From NCBI GenBank assembly GCA_016200785.1, contig JACQED010000081.1, forward strand, positions 1 to 26,470: 26,470 bases of DNA, in the 5' to 3' direction. Position 1 is the first letter of the stretch; each line of letters begins with the position of its first letter. The stretch comes from Chloroflexota bacterium. Lineage in GTDB: Bacteria; Chloroflexota; Anaerolineae; Anaerolineales; JACQED01. The notes beneath the pieces were generated by a model. That model was not told the DNA's origin and did no database searches. It saw nothing but the letters and a program-made list of their open reading frames with translations. This document shows, piece by piece, positions 7,501-15,104 of this stretch. A program made the position numbers and the translations under genes.

Positions 7501-8781
7501 ACGCAGTCCTCTGACCTCCACCACTTGCACTTTCTTGCCGGCCTCGATCGGCTCGCCATCGCTTTCAGCCGACCACAATTCGCCGGCGACTTGAATCTGT
7601 CCACTCGGCGTCAGTGCCGCACGGACTTCGCCGATTTGCCCCACCAGCGTCTGGACGCCGGTGGTCACCGGCCGTTTCTGCGCGCGCACGGCCAGCATCA
7701 CCACGACGAAGAACAGCGCAGCGGTTATGAGCGAAGTGACGACGACCAGCGGCACCGACACGCGCTCGAACGCCGGCGTGCCGGGCGAATTGAACAGCAC
7801 CAGAGTGCCGACGATGAGACTCGCCGCCGCCGCCAGCGTGAGCGCGCCATGCGTCGGCGCTTTGATGTCGAGGAGGAACAACACGAAGGCGATGGCGATG
7901 AAGGCCAGTCCGAACCAGTTCACCGGCAGGACGCTCATGCCGTAGAAGGCCAGCGCGAGGCACACCGCGCCGACGAACCCGGCTACCCAACCGCCGGGGC
8001 TGGACAGTTCGATGAGGATTGACTGCGCGCCGACCAGTAACAGAATCGAAATCAGATTAGGGTTGGTGAGGACGTGCAGGAATCGCTCGATGAGGCTCAT
8101 CGGGAATTCGATCGGCGCCGCGCCGGCGGTGCGCAGCTTGCGCGGCTGGTCGCGCACGATCACTTCAAAGCCGTCCAACTGCGGCAGAAGCGCGGCGGTG
8201 TCTTCGGCCACGAAGTCGATCAACCCGGCCTCGCGCGCCTCACTCACGCTCACGGCTTTCGCGCTCTGAATCATCGCCGTCGCCAGTTCCATCGCTTTCT
8301 CGCCGCGCCGTTCGGTGAGACTGCGCGCGGTGGCGCTCAACGCCTCTTTGATCTTCTGGTCGAGCGTCTGATTTAGGTCCTCGCCGCCGCTGCCGACCGG
8401 GCTGGCCGCGCCGATGGCCGTCTCGGGCGACATGGCCGCCGCGTGCCCGGCCAGCGTGATCACCGCGCCCGCGCTCCCGGCCAGCGCGCCGCGCGGTGTG
8501 ACAAAGACGATCACCGGCGTGTCGCTGGCGCGGATGGCCGCGACGATTTTCTCCATCACGTCGATCTGCCCGCCGGGTGTGTTCAACTCGACGATGACGG
8601 CTTCGGCGTTCCGCCGTTCGGCCTCGCCGATGCCGCGTTCCACGTAAACGTCCACCGCCTGAGTGATCGGCCCGTCCACCGAAAGCACCAACACCTGTCC
8701 GTTGGAGGCGCTCGCCGCGCCGCCTGCCCACGCCGCAAGGGTGAGACCGATCAAGATAGCGCGCCACGTTTGCTTAACCAT
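7477..8781 (-). CDS. nfeD: NfeD-family membrane-bound ClpP-class serine protease
   Basis: This 434 aa protein has a signal peptide (about 1-27) and a ClpP/crotonase-like protease domain. The nucleophile is likely Ser103 in GALAGSAGAV. The general base is likely Lys143 (TLDQKIK), by alignment from memory with the Ser97/Lys138 dyad of PH1510. The motif VIVELNTPGGQID lies before the serine. About 225-360 holds four or five TM helices, and the C-terminal 70 residues form the NfeD OB-fold (GQIGEVRAALTPSGQIQVAGELW). The family cleaves hydrophobic C-termini of membrane partners such as stomatins; no SPFH gene is visible nearby. I chose ATG 8781, which follows AGGGAG, because a longer frame to 8853 would run back into the upstream gene. 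It is last in a four-gene operon. Confidence 0.92.
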   Translation of the reverse strand: MVKQTWRAILIGLTLAAWAGGAASASNGQVLVLSVDGPITQAVDVYVERGIGEAERRNAEAVIVELNTPGGQIDVMEKIVAAIRASDTPVIVFVTPRGALAGSAGAVITLAGHAAAMSPETAIGAASPVGSGGEDLNQTLDQKIKEALSATARSLTERRGEKAMELATAMIQSAKAVSVSEAREAGLIDFVAEDTAALLPQLDGFEVIVRDQPRKLRTAGAAPIEFPMSLIERFLHVLTNPNLISILLLVGAQSILIELSSPGGWVAGFVGAVCLALAFYGMSVLPVNWFGLAFIAIAFVLFLLDIKAPTHGALTLAAAASLIVGTLVLFNSPGTPAFERVSVPLVVVTSLITAALFFVVVMLAVRAQKRPVTTGVQTLVGQIGEVRAALTPSGQIQVAGELWSAESDGEPIEAGKKVQVVEVRGLRLRVKRKQ

Positions 8782-8797
8782 CGCCGCCGCTCCCTTC

Positions 8798-9427
8798 TCA
8801 TGCCAAAAACGGATTTTCCCGCCGCTCATCGCCGATCGTCGTCGGCTCGCCATGGCCGGAGTAGACGATTGTGTCGTCGGGCAAGGTGAGCAGTTGCTCT
8901 CGGAGGCTGCTCATCAGCGTCGCGTAGTTGCCGCCGGGCAAGTCGGTGCGTCCGATGCCCTGCCGAAAGAGAACGTCGCCGCCGAATACGATCCCCTCGC
9001 GCCGCTCGTAGAACGCGACGTGCCCCGGCGTGTGCCCCGGCACGAAGAGAATTTCCAACTTCAAACTCCCAATCTCCAACACCTGTCCCGGCGCCAACAG
9101 GATATCCGGCTCAGGGCACGGTTCCATCGGAATGCCCCACGCCTTGGCGCCTCCGAGTTCGCGCAGCAGCGGCAGGTCGAGCGGATGCAAAGCCAGCGGC
9201 ACGCCGGTCGCTTCGACGATGCCGGCCACGCCGCCGATGTGATCGAAGTGGGCGTGAGTCAGCAGGACGATCTTGATTCTGAGTCCGGCCTTCTTCACCG
9301 CCGCCAACACCTGCGGCGCGTCCCAACCGGGATCGATGATCGCCGCCTCGCCGCTGGCGGGATCGCCGAGGAGGTAGCAGTTCGTCTGTATCGGGCCGAG
9401 GGGAAGAATGATTACTTTTGCAGTCAT
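8798..9427 (-). CDS. Metallo-beta-lactamase-fold hydrolase (glyoxalase II-like)
   Basis: This soluble 209 aa hydrolase carries a complete binuclear metal site: THAHFDH (His58, His60, Asp62, His63), GHTPGH (His132 or His136), GGDVLF (Asp151) and GHGEPT (His192). It resembles the short glyoxalase II-like (YcbL/GloC-type) enzymes that hydrolyse S-lactoylglutathione or other thioesters. The exact substrate cannot be read from sequence. The ATG at 9427 overlaps the TGA of the preceding gene as ATGA, which points to translational coupling. A longer frame would need a TTG at 9469 and overlap the neighbour. It sits 16 nt upstream of the NfeD gene. Confidence 0.92.
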   Translation of the reverse strand: MTAKVIILPLGPIQTNCYLLGDPASGEAAIIDPGWDAPQVLAAVKKAGLRIKIVLLTHAHFDHIGGVAGIVEATGVPLALHPLDLPLLRELGGAKAWGIPMEPCPEPDILLAPGQVLEIGSLKLEILFVPGHTPGHVAFYERREGIVFGGDVLFRQGIGRTDLPGGNYATLMSSLREQLLTLPDDTIVYSGHGEPTTIGDERRENPFLA

Positions 9428-10182
9428 GGGGCCTTCATTCGTTTCGGAAACAACCTTCGCCACAGCCAAGCATACACCCTATCGGCAAAAGGAAAGCCAA
9501 GCAGACCACCGGAGATCGTTCCGACGACGCCGAGGAGGTCGGCCATCCGGCCGGAGAGGCCCAGCACGGTGCGGCCTTCCACCTTCAACAGCCGCGCCCA
9601 AACGGATCGCTCGCTCGTCGGCCCGCCGGCCTTCGGCACGAATTGTAGTTTAAGCGCCAGCGTCAAGGTGTGCGAACCGGCGGTCTTCGGCGCGATGATC
9701 CACTGCCACTGCACGCGCTCGGCCGGCAAGAGCGTCTGGCCGATCTCGCCCGAGCGATCGATTTCGAATCCGACGCCGCTCAGTTCGGCGACGGCCAGGA
9801 CGTTGTGCGTGTCGTAGAGATTCGGAATCGTGATCGGCTCGCCCTGCGTTTGATGGCCCGCGGTTTCGGCGGTGGGCGTGAGCGATCCTTCCGCGTCGGG
9901 GACGAGCGACAGGCGGATGAAGTCGGAGTCGCCGACGCGGATGGCGGGCGGCCACTCGATTTCGACGAAGCGTTCCTCGGTGATGGCCGGCGCGGCGGTC
10001 GCGAAGGCAAGAGGCGTCGGGATGGATTCTTGAGTCGGGGCAGGCGTAAATGACAATTGAGTGGCGGCAGGAGCCTGCGTCGCGGGGGGCGCAAGGGGCT
10101 GAAGGGGCGTGGCCGCGCTCCCGCACGCCGATAACGCAACGGCGACGGCGATGAGCCACGCGGCGTGTCGTCGCGGTGTCAT
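9424..10182 (-). CDS. Lipoprotein with C-terminal membrane segment, unknown function
   Basis: This 252 aa protein has a lipoprotein signal with lipobox LSAC (Cys20) followed by an Ala/Pro/Thr-rich stalk (about 22-68). An extracellular beta-rich domain follows (about 70-205; RFVEIEWPPAIRVGDSDFIRLSL, then VQWQWIIAPKTAGSHTLTLAL), which looks like an immunoglobulin-type fold. The C-terminus carries a hydrophobic segment (about 220-238, LGVVGTISGGLLGFPFA) and a basic tail, so the protein may be anchored at both ends. I do not recognise the family. ATGA overlaps with the genes before and after place it firmly in the operon. GGGGTGAGG lies just upstream of the ATG. Confidence 0.8.
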   Translation of the reverse strand: MTPRRHAAWLIAVAVALSACGSAATPLQPLAPPATQAPAATQLSFTPAPTQESIPTPLAFATAAPAITEERFVEIEWPPAIRVGDSDFIRLSLVPDAEGSLTPTAETAGHQTQGEPITIPNLYDTHNVLAVAELSGVGFEIDRSGEIGQTLLPAERVQWQWIIAPKTAGSHTLTLALKLQFVPKAGGPTSERSVWARLLKVEGRTVLGLSGRMADLLGVVGTISGGLLGFPFADRVYAWLWRRLFPKRMKAP

Positions 10183-10388
10183 AAAGCCTCACCCCCGGGC
10201 GCGCTAATACTCAGACAAAGCGAAGGTGCAACGAAGGCTTGAGGCGTTGGCAGAGTCAGATTCTCTGCGGGGATCGGCTGTTGTTCGCGCAGCCGCTCGT
10301 TGGGCCAGTTGGCGGCGATCAGCAAGCCGAGGGAAGCCAGCAGCAGAATGAGGCCGAGGATGACGAGAAAACGGCGAAGAGGAGACAC
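10179..10388 (-). CDS. Small single-pass membrane protein
   Basis: This 69 aa protein has a basic N-terminus (SPLRRF), one strong TM helix (about 7-27) and a polar extracellular tail. It is the first gene of the operon that runs to the NfeD protease, and its TGA overlaps the ATG of the lipoprotein gene, which supports that it is translated. The GTG start at 10388 has no Shine-Dalgarno. A TGG-TAGAAT box lies three bases upstream, so the mRNA may begin at or very near the start codon. No family is recognised. Confidence 0.6.
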   Translation of the reverse strand: MSPLRRFLVILGLILLLASLGLLIAANWPNERLREQQPIPAENLTLPTPQAFVAPSLCLSISAPGGEAL

Positions 10389-10391
10389 GGA

Positions 10392-10400
10392 ATTCTACCA
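10392..10400 (-). promoter_or_regulatory. Extended -10 (TGGTAGAAT) of the NfeD operon
   Basis: TGG (10398-10400) is followed directly by TAGAAT (10392-10397) on the minus strand. The box ends three bases before the GTG of the first operon gene. The same nonamer occurs upstream of the MacA-like gene at 25671-25679. Confidence 0.5.
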
Positions 10401-10464
10401 GCCTACTGCGCTCAATTCTAAGTCCAAGTTACACGGCGGGCAAATCGGAGCGCAAGCCAGGAAG

Positions 10465-10473
10465 TGGTATCAT
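10465..10473 (+). promoter_or_regulatory. Extended -10 (TGGTATCAT) of the sugar dehydrogenase gene
   Basis: The TGG-TATCAT box ends eight bases before the GTG at 10482. It lies back to back with the divergent box at 10392-10400. Confidence 0.5.
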
Positions 10474-10481
10474 TCCCCACT

Positions 10482-11996
10482 GTGAACAAGACAATCCCTC
10501 TCAGCCGTATTGCCCTCGCCTTCAGCCTGGCGTGCCTCGCGTCGGCCTGCTCGGGCCTGTCGCCGTTCGCGACCGAGCCGCTGCCAACACTCAACGCGGC
10601 CGTGCTGACTCTCACGGCTCAACCATCGCCGGGCAAAGAGGCAAGCCCCACGCCGGTCTGGCCCACCGCGATCCCCAAGACCGTCGTGCCCGCGAGCGTT
10701 ACGCCGGCGTCAGCCCCGACGCCAACCCCTGTCCCGACTCGGACCTCACTGCCGACGTGGACCCTCACGCCGGAGGCCTCAACGCCGTCGCCGGCCCTGG
10801 CCGCGTCGCTCACGCCGCGCCCGCCGGCGTCCTCGACTCCGGGTGCGGTCAGCACGAGCGCGCCGGCTGCCGCGCATGGCGCGCCGCCGGTCAATCGCTA
10901 CAACGATGTCACCGGGCGGGTTGATGCCGCCGGCTACAGACTGCAACTCATCGCCTCCGGCATACCCAATGCGTTGTCGCTGACCAATGCCGGCGATGGT
11001 TCCGGGAGGCTGTTCATCGCCAGCCAGGACGGGCGCATCTTCATCTATCAGAACGGCACGCTGTTGCCACAACCATTTCTCGATATTCGCCCGCTGGTCG
11101 TTCCGCCGAGTGATGAGATGGGTTTTCTTGGCCTCGCCTTCCATCCGAACTACAAGAGAAACGGTTACTTCTACGTCCATTACATGTCGCCCGACCTCTA
11201 CAACATCGTCGAGCGCTACACGGTCTCGGCGTCGAATCCCAACGCCGCCGATCCGAACAGTAGGCTGACGATGTTGAGGATGAAATCTATTGACGGGATG
11301 CACAACGGCGGTCAACTGGCCTTCGGCCCGTTCGACGGTTATCTCTACGTCGGTATGGGCGACGGCGGCGGCGCGGGCGATCCCAACAACTGGGCGCAGG
11401 ACCTCAGCGCCCTGCGCGGAAAGATTTTACGCCTCGATGTGAACGGCGGCACGCCGTACGCCATCCCGCCAAGTAATCCGTTCGTCGGCCAAAGCCCGGC
11501 CGCGCCGGAGATCTGGGCCTACGGCTTCCGCAACCCGTGGCGCTTCTCGTTCGATCGCGCGCGAGGCGATCTGTGGATCGCGGATGTGGGGCAGGAGAAC
11601 ACGGAGGAGATCAACTTTCAAGAAGTCTTCAAAGGCGCGGGTCTGAACTACGGCTGGGCTTTGATGGAAGGCCTGACCTGCTACATCAACCGCCCCTGCG
11701 AAAACGCGGCGATCACGACGCCGCTCCAATACTACTTTCACGAGAATGGCCGGTGCGCGGTCATCGGCGGCTACGTCTATCGCGGGCCGAGCCTGCCCGG
11801 CCTCACCGGCGCTTATCTCTACGGCGATTACTGCACCGGTGAAGTGTGGGCCATGCGCTTCAACGCGGCCGGCGACGCCTTTTTCGCCGACAAGCTGCTC
11901 GACACCCATCTGCCCATCTCGTCTTTCGGCGAGGACGAGGCCGGCGAGATTTATGTCCTCGCTCTGAGTGGCGAGGTGTATCGGATTGTCAAGTGA
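10482..11996 (+). CDS. PQQ-type glucose/sorbosone dehydrogenase-like lipoprotein
   Basis: From GTG 10482 this is a 504 aa exported lipoprotein (signal containing LACLASAC) with a Pro/Thr/Ala-rich stalk of about 110 residues. The rest is a six-bladed propeller of the glucose/sorbosone dehydrogenase (GSDH) family: GFLGLAFHPNYKRNGYFYVHY, MHNGGQLAFG, GYLYVGMGDGGGAGDPNN, LRGKILRLDV, WAYGFRNPWRFSFD, LWIADVGQ, GLNYGWALMEG. Family members oxidise aldoses or related compounds with PQQ at the cell surface; the substrate and PQQ use here are inferred. I prefer GTG 10482 over GTG 10464 because 10464 lies inside the putative promoter. No Shine-Dalgarno is seen at the preferred start, which fits a near-leaderless mRNA. 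uvrA follows with its own promoter. Confidence 0.9.
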   Translation: MNKTIPLSRIALAFSLACLASACSGLSPFATEPLPTLNAAVLTLTAQPSPGKEASPTPVWPTAIPKTVVPASVTPASAPTPTPVPTRTSLPTWTLTPEASTPSPALAASLTPRPPASSTPGAVSTSAPAAAHGAPPVNRYNDVTGRVDAAGYRLQLIASGIPNALSLTNAGDGSGRLFIASQDGRIFIYQNGTLLPQPFLDIRPLVVPPSDEMGFLGLAFHPNYKRNGYFYVHYMSPDLYNIVERYTVSASNPNAADPNSRLTMLRMKSIDGMHNGGQLAFGPFDGYLYVGMGDGGGAGDPNNWAQDLSALRGKILRLDVNGGTPYAIPPSNPFVGQSPAAPEIWAYGFRNPWRFSFDRARGDLWIADVGQENTEEINFQEVFKGAGLNYGWALMEGLTCYINRPCENAAITTPLQYYFHENGRCAVIGGYVYRGPSLPGLTGAYLYGDYCTGEVWAMRFNAAGDAFFADKLLDTHLPISSFGEDEAGEIYVLALSGEVYRIVK

Positions 11997-12009
11997 ATGA
12001 AATCAGCGT

Positions 12010-12018
12010 GGTATAATT
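12010..12018 (+). promoter_or_regulatory. Extended -10 (TGGTATAAT) of uvrA
   Basis: TGG is followed by a perfect TATAAT (12013-12018). The predicted start is near 12025, giving a leader of about 39 nt before ATG 12064. No good -35 is seen at 17 bases, as expected for an extended -10 promoter. Confidence 0.65.
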
Positions 12019-12063
12019 TTCCTTCGCCCGACATCCTCAGTTCATCCGTTCGAGTGACCGGTC

Positions 12064-15000
12064 ATGCCCCAATCCAGCATCATCGTTCGTGGCGCGCGCG
12101 AGCACAATCTAAAGAACATCGACGTCGAGATTCCCCGCGACAAACTCGTCGTCATCACCGGCCTCTCCGGCTCCGGCAAATCCTCGCTGGCCTTCGACAC
12201 GATCTTCGCCGAGGGCCAGCGGCGCTACGTCGAAAGTCTGTCGGCCTACGCCCGGCAGTTCCTCGGCCAACTCGAAAAGCCCGACGTCGATCACATTGAC
12301 GGCCTCAGCCCGTCGGTCTCGATCGATCAGAAGGGCGTCTCCCGCAATCCTCGTTCCACCGTCGGCACGGTCACAGAAATCTACGACTATCTTCGTTTGC
12401 TGTACGCCCGTGTCGGCACGCCTCACTGCCCGATCTGCGGGCGCGAACTTCAGGCCCGTTCGGCGCAGGAAATCGTGGACGCGGTGGCGGCCTATGCCGA
12501 CGGGACAAAGATTCTCATCCTCGCCCCGCTGATCCGGGGCCGCAAGGGACACCACCAGCAGGTCTTCGAAGATGCGCGCAAGGCGGGCTTCGTGCGGGTC
12601 CGGGTGAACGGCACGGTGCGTGAGGTCGAGGAGCAGATCGAACTCGACCGCTACGCACAGCACACCATTGAGGCGGTGGTAGACAGGTTAGTGGTAAGGC
12701 AAGGCGCGGAGAAAACTCCAAATCCCAAACCCCAAACTCCAAACCCGCCGGAAGCGGATGAGTTTCGCTCCCGCCTCACCGACTCCATCGAGACCGCCCT
12801 CAAACTCGGCGACGGGGTGGCGATCATTCACGATCTCAACGCGAAGGAAGATCGGCTGTATTCGGAGCGCCTCTCGTGCCCGATTGACGGCCTCAGCCTG
12901 CCGGAGATCGAGCCGCGCACCTTTTCGTTCAACACGCCGCACGGCGCGTGCCCGGCCTGCCAGGGCCTGGGCACGAGAATGGAGATCGATCCCGATCTCG
13001 TCCTCCCCAACAAAGACCGCTCGATAGAAGAGGGCGCAATCGCCGCGATGGAGTGGCGCGATCAGGTGCAGGGCGAGGGTTATTACTGGCAGATGATGGA
13101 AGCCGCCGCGCGTCATTACAAGATTCCGCTCGACGCGCCGGTACGCGAACTCACGCCCCGGCAACTCAAGATCATTCTCTACGGCACGAACGGCGAAAAG
13201 GTCAAAGTCCACTACCAGACGCGCGACGGGCGCAGGGCAGAATGGGAGAGCGCCTACGAAGGCGTGATCCCGAACATGGCTCGCCGGCATCAGGAGTCCA
13301 CCTCGGACTACGTGCGGCAGAAGATCGAAGAGTACATGACCCATCGCCCGTGCGAAACGTGTCACGGTCAACGCCTGCGCCCCGAGGCGCTGGCGGTCAC
13401 CGTCGGCGGGCAAAACATTGTCGAGGTGACGCACTCGACGGTGGCGAAGGTGTTGGAATGGGTGGAGGGACTGAGAGGGCAAAGGAACTTGGGGAAACAA
13501 GGGAAATCAAGGAACTCGGTCAAGGCCGACATGTCGGATGGAAATGGAGCCAGTTCCCTTAGTTCCCCGGTTTCCCTTAGTCCCCGGCAGTTGACCATCG
13601 CCAATCAAATCCTCAAAGAGATCATCTCTCGTCTCCGCTTTCTGGTCGACGTCGGCCTCGACTATCTCACGCTCAGCCGCACGGCGGCGACGCTCTCCGG
13701 CGGCGAGGCCCAGCGCATTCGGCTGGCGACGCAGATCGGGTCGCAGTTGATGGGCGTGCTCTACGTCCTCGACGAGCCGTCCATCGGCCTCCATCAGCGC
13801 GACAACGCGAGGCTGATCAGGACTTTGCAAACGATGCGCGACCTCGGCAACACGCTTCTGGTCGTGGAACACGACGACGAGACGATTCGCTCCGCCGACT
13901 GGGTGCTCGACCTCGGCCCCGGCGCGGGCGAGGCCGGCGGCTGGGTCGTCGCCGAGGGGACGGTTGACGACATTCTCAAAGACAAGAAGTCGATCACCGG
14001 CGCGTATCTCTCCGGGCGCAAAAAGATCGAAGTGCCGCGGACACGGCGGCCCGGCAATGGCAAGTCCCTTGTCATTCGCGGCGCGCGCGAAAACAACCTT
14101 AAGAACATTGACGTTCTGATTCCGCTGGGGAAAGTCGTGTGCATCACCGGCGTTTCGGGTTCGGGCAAAAGCACTCTGCTGGTGGAGGTGCTTTACAAAG
14201 CCCTCGCGCAAAAACTACACGGCGCGCACGAGCGCGCGGGCGACTTCGACGGCCTCGACGGCCTGGAGCATCTCGACAAGATCATCAACATCGACCAGTC
14301 GCCGATTGGCCGCACGCCGCGCTCGAACCCGGCGACGTACACCGCCCTGTGGGACGAGATTCGCGCGCTGTTCGCCGAACTGCCCGAGTCCAAAGTGCGC
14401 GGCTACAAGGCCGGACGCTACTCGTTCAACGTGAAGGGCGGGCGGTGCGAGGCGTGTCAGGGGCAGGGGCAAATCCAGATCGAAATGCAGTTCTTGCCCG
14501 ACATCTTCGTGCCGTGTGAGGTGTGCCACGGCGCGCGCTTCAACCGCGAAACGTTGATGGTTCACTACAAGGGCAAGAGCATCGCCGACTTGCTGGACAC
14601 GAGCGTGGACGAGGCCTTCACCTTCTTCGAGAACTTCCCGACGCTTCGCCGCAAACTGGACACCCTGCGCGAAGTGGGGCTGGGCTACATCAAACTCGGC
14701 CAGCCGGCGACGACGCTCTCCGGCGGCGAAGCCCAGCGCGTCAAACTCTCGCGCGAACTGTCCAAGCGCGCCACCGGACGCACGCTGTACGTCCTCGACG
14801 AGCCGTCGGTCGGCCTGCACGCCGCCGACGTTCACAAATTGATCGACGTGCTTCAACGCCTCGTAGACGACGGCAACACGGTGCTGATCATCGAGCATCA
14901 CCCCGACATCATCAAAGTCGCCGATCACGTCGTTGACCTCGGCCCGGAGGGCGGCGACCGGGGCGGCTACGTCGTGGCTGAGGGGACGCCGGAAGAAGTG

Positions 15001-15069
15001 GCGAAGGTGAAGGAGAGTTATACGGGGCAGTTTTTGAAGAAGTATCTGGGAAACGGAAGGAGGAAGTGA
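12064..15069 (+). CDS. uvrA: UvrA, excinuclease ABC subunit A
   Basis: This 1001 aa protein is the DNA-damage-recognition ATPase of nucleotide excision repair, acting as a dimer with UvrB. Two ABC modules are complete: Walker A GLSGSGKSS (33-41) and GVSGSGKST (about 696-704), and signatures LSGGEAQRIRLA and LSGGEAQRVKLS. Zinc-binding cysteine pairs are at CPICG, CPAC and CEACQGQG...CEVCHG (about 795-821). It is longer than typical UvrA (about 940 aa) because of two insertions in frame. One is a Pro/Asn-rich TPNPKPQTPNPPE at 218-230. The other is about 37 residues at about 471-507, just before TIANQILKEI. Both are encoded by repeat DNA unlike the rest of the gene, and no conserved motif is broken, so the protein is probably active. 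Its own promoter is at 12010. Confidence 0.97.
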   Translation: MPQSSIIVRGAREHNLKNIDVEIPRDKLVVITGLSGSGKSSLAFDTIFAEGQRRYVESLSAYARQFLGQLEKPDVDHIDGLSPSVSIDQKGVSRNPRSTVGTVTEIYDYLRLLYARVGTPHCPICGRELQARSAQEIVDAVAAYADGTKILILAPLIRGRKGHHQQVFEDARKAGFVRVRVNGTVREVEEQIELDRYAQHTIEAVVDRLVVRQGAEKTPNPKPQTPNPPEADEFRSRLTDSIETALKLGDGVAIIHDLNAKEDRLYSERLSCPIDGLSLPEIEPRTFSFNTPHGACPACQGLGTRMEIDPDLVLPNKDRSIEEGAIAAMEWRDQVQGEGYYWQMMEAAARHYKIPLDAPVRELTPRQLKIILYGTNGEKVKVHYQTRDGRRAEWESAYEGVIPNMARRHQESTSDYVRQKIEEYMTHRPCETCHGQRLRPEALAVTVGGQNIVEVTHSTVAKVLEWVEGLRGQRNLGKQGKSRNSVKADMSDGNGASSLSSPVSLSPRQLTIANQILKEIISRLRFLVDVGLDYLTLSRTAATLSGGEAQRIRLATQIGSQLMGVLYVLDEPSIGLHQRDNARLIRTLQTMRDLGNTLLVVEHDDETIRSADWVLDLGPGAGEAGGWVVAEGTVDDILKDKKSITGAYLSGRKKIEVPRTRRPGNGKSLVIRGARENNLKNIDVLIPLGKVVCITGVSGSGKSTLLVEVLYKALAQKLHGAHERAGDFDGLDGLEHLDKIINIDQSPIGRTPRSNPATYTALWDEIRALFAELPESKVRGYKAGRYSFNVKGGRCEACQGQGQIQIEMQFLPDIFVPCEVCHGARFNRETLMVHYKGKSIADLLDTSVDEAFTFFENFPTLRRKLDTLREVGLGYIKLGQPATTLSGGEAQRVKLSRELSKRATGRTLYVLDEPSVGLHAADVHKLIDVLQRLVDDGNTVLIIEHHPDIIKVADHVVDLGPEGGDRGGYVVAEGTPEEVAKVKESYTGQFLKKYLGNGRRK
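12715..12744 (+). repeat. CCCAAA/CTCCAAA low-complexity repeat inside uvrA
   Basis: An A/C-only tract of about 30 nt is made of short units CTCCAAA, TCCCAAA and CCCCAAA. It stands out sharply from the GC-rich codons around it and encodes TPNPKPQTPN in frame. Confidence 0.75.
13483..13585 (+). repeat. Imperfect palindromic element inserted in frame in uvrA
   Basis: The left arm is 13483-13516 and the right arm 13552-13585. The two 34 nt arms pair at 25 of 34 positions by my alignment. The loop contains a perfect 12 nt palindrome, CCGACATGTCGG, at 13526-13537. The arms are built from GGGAA/AAGGGAACT-type units. The element is read through without a stop and supplies most of residues 471-507 of UvrA. 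Confidence 0.75.
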
Positions 15070-15093
15070 GAGGTCGGATGTGAGAAGTCGGAT
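15067..15093 (+). repeat. Two tandem 13 nt units between uvrA and the MNT gene
   Basis: TGAGAGGTCGGAT (15067-15079) and TGAGAAGTCGGAT (15081-15093) differ at one base and have a period of 14. They span the uvrA stop and run into the -10 box of the next gene. Confidence 0.6.
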
Positions 15094-15098
15094 ATAAT
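15093..15098 (+). promoter_or_regulatory. TATAAT -10 box of the MNT-HEPN pair
   Basis: A perfect TATAAT ends six bases before ATG 15105, so the expected transcription start is the A of the start codon. No Shine-Dalgarno is present in that gap. Confidence 0.6.
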
Positions 15099-15104
15099 AC
15101 TGCC

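Noticed and set aside
9046..9085. A/C/T-rich stretch in the hydrolase gene that looks like the CCAAA repeat of uvrA
   Set aside because: The protein there (VLEIGSLKLEILFVPGH) is normal for the family with no extra residues, so no insertion is indicated.
8663..9817. Plus-strand frame of 384 codons across the metallo-beta-lactamase-fold and lipoprotein genes
   Set aside because: It crosses two well-supported minus-strand genes and has no recognisable domain.
10464..10481. GTG at 10464 as the start of the sugar dehydrogenase
   Set aside because: It lies inside the TGGTATCAT promoter box; GTG 10482 gives a cleaner signal peptide.
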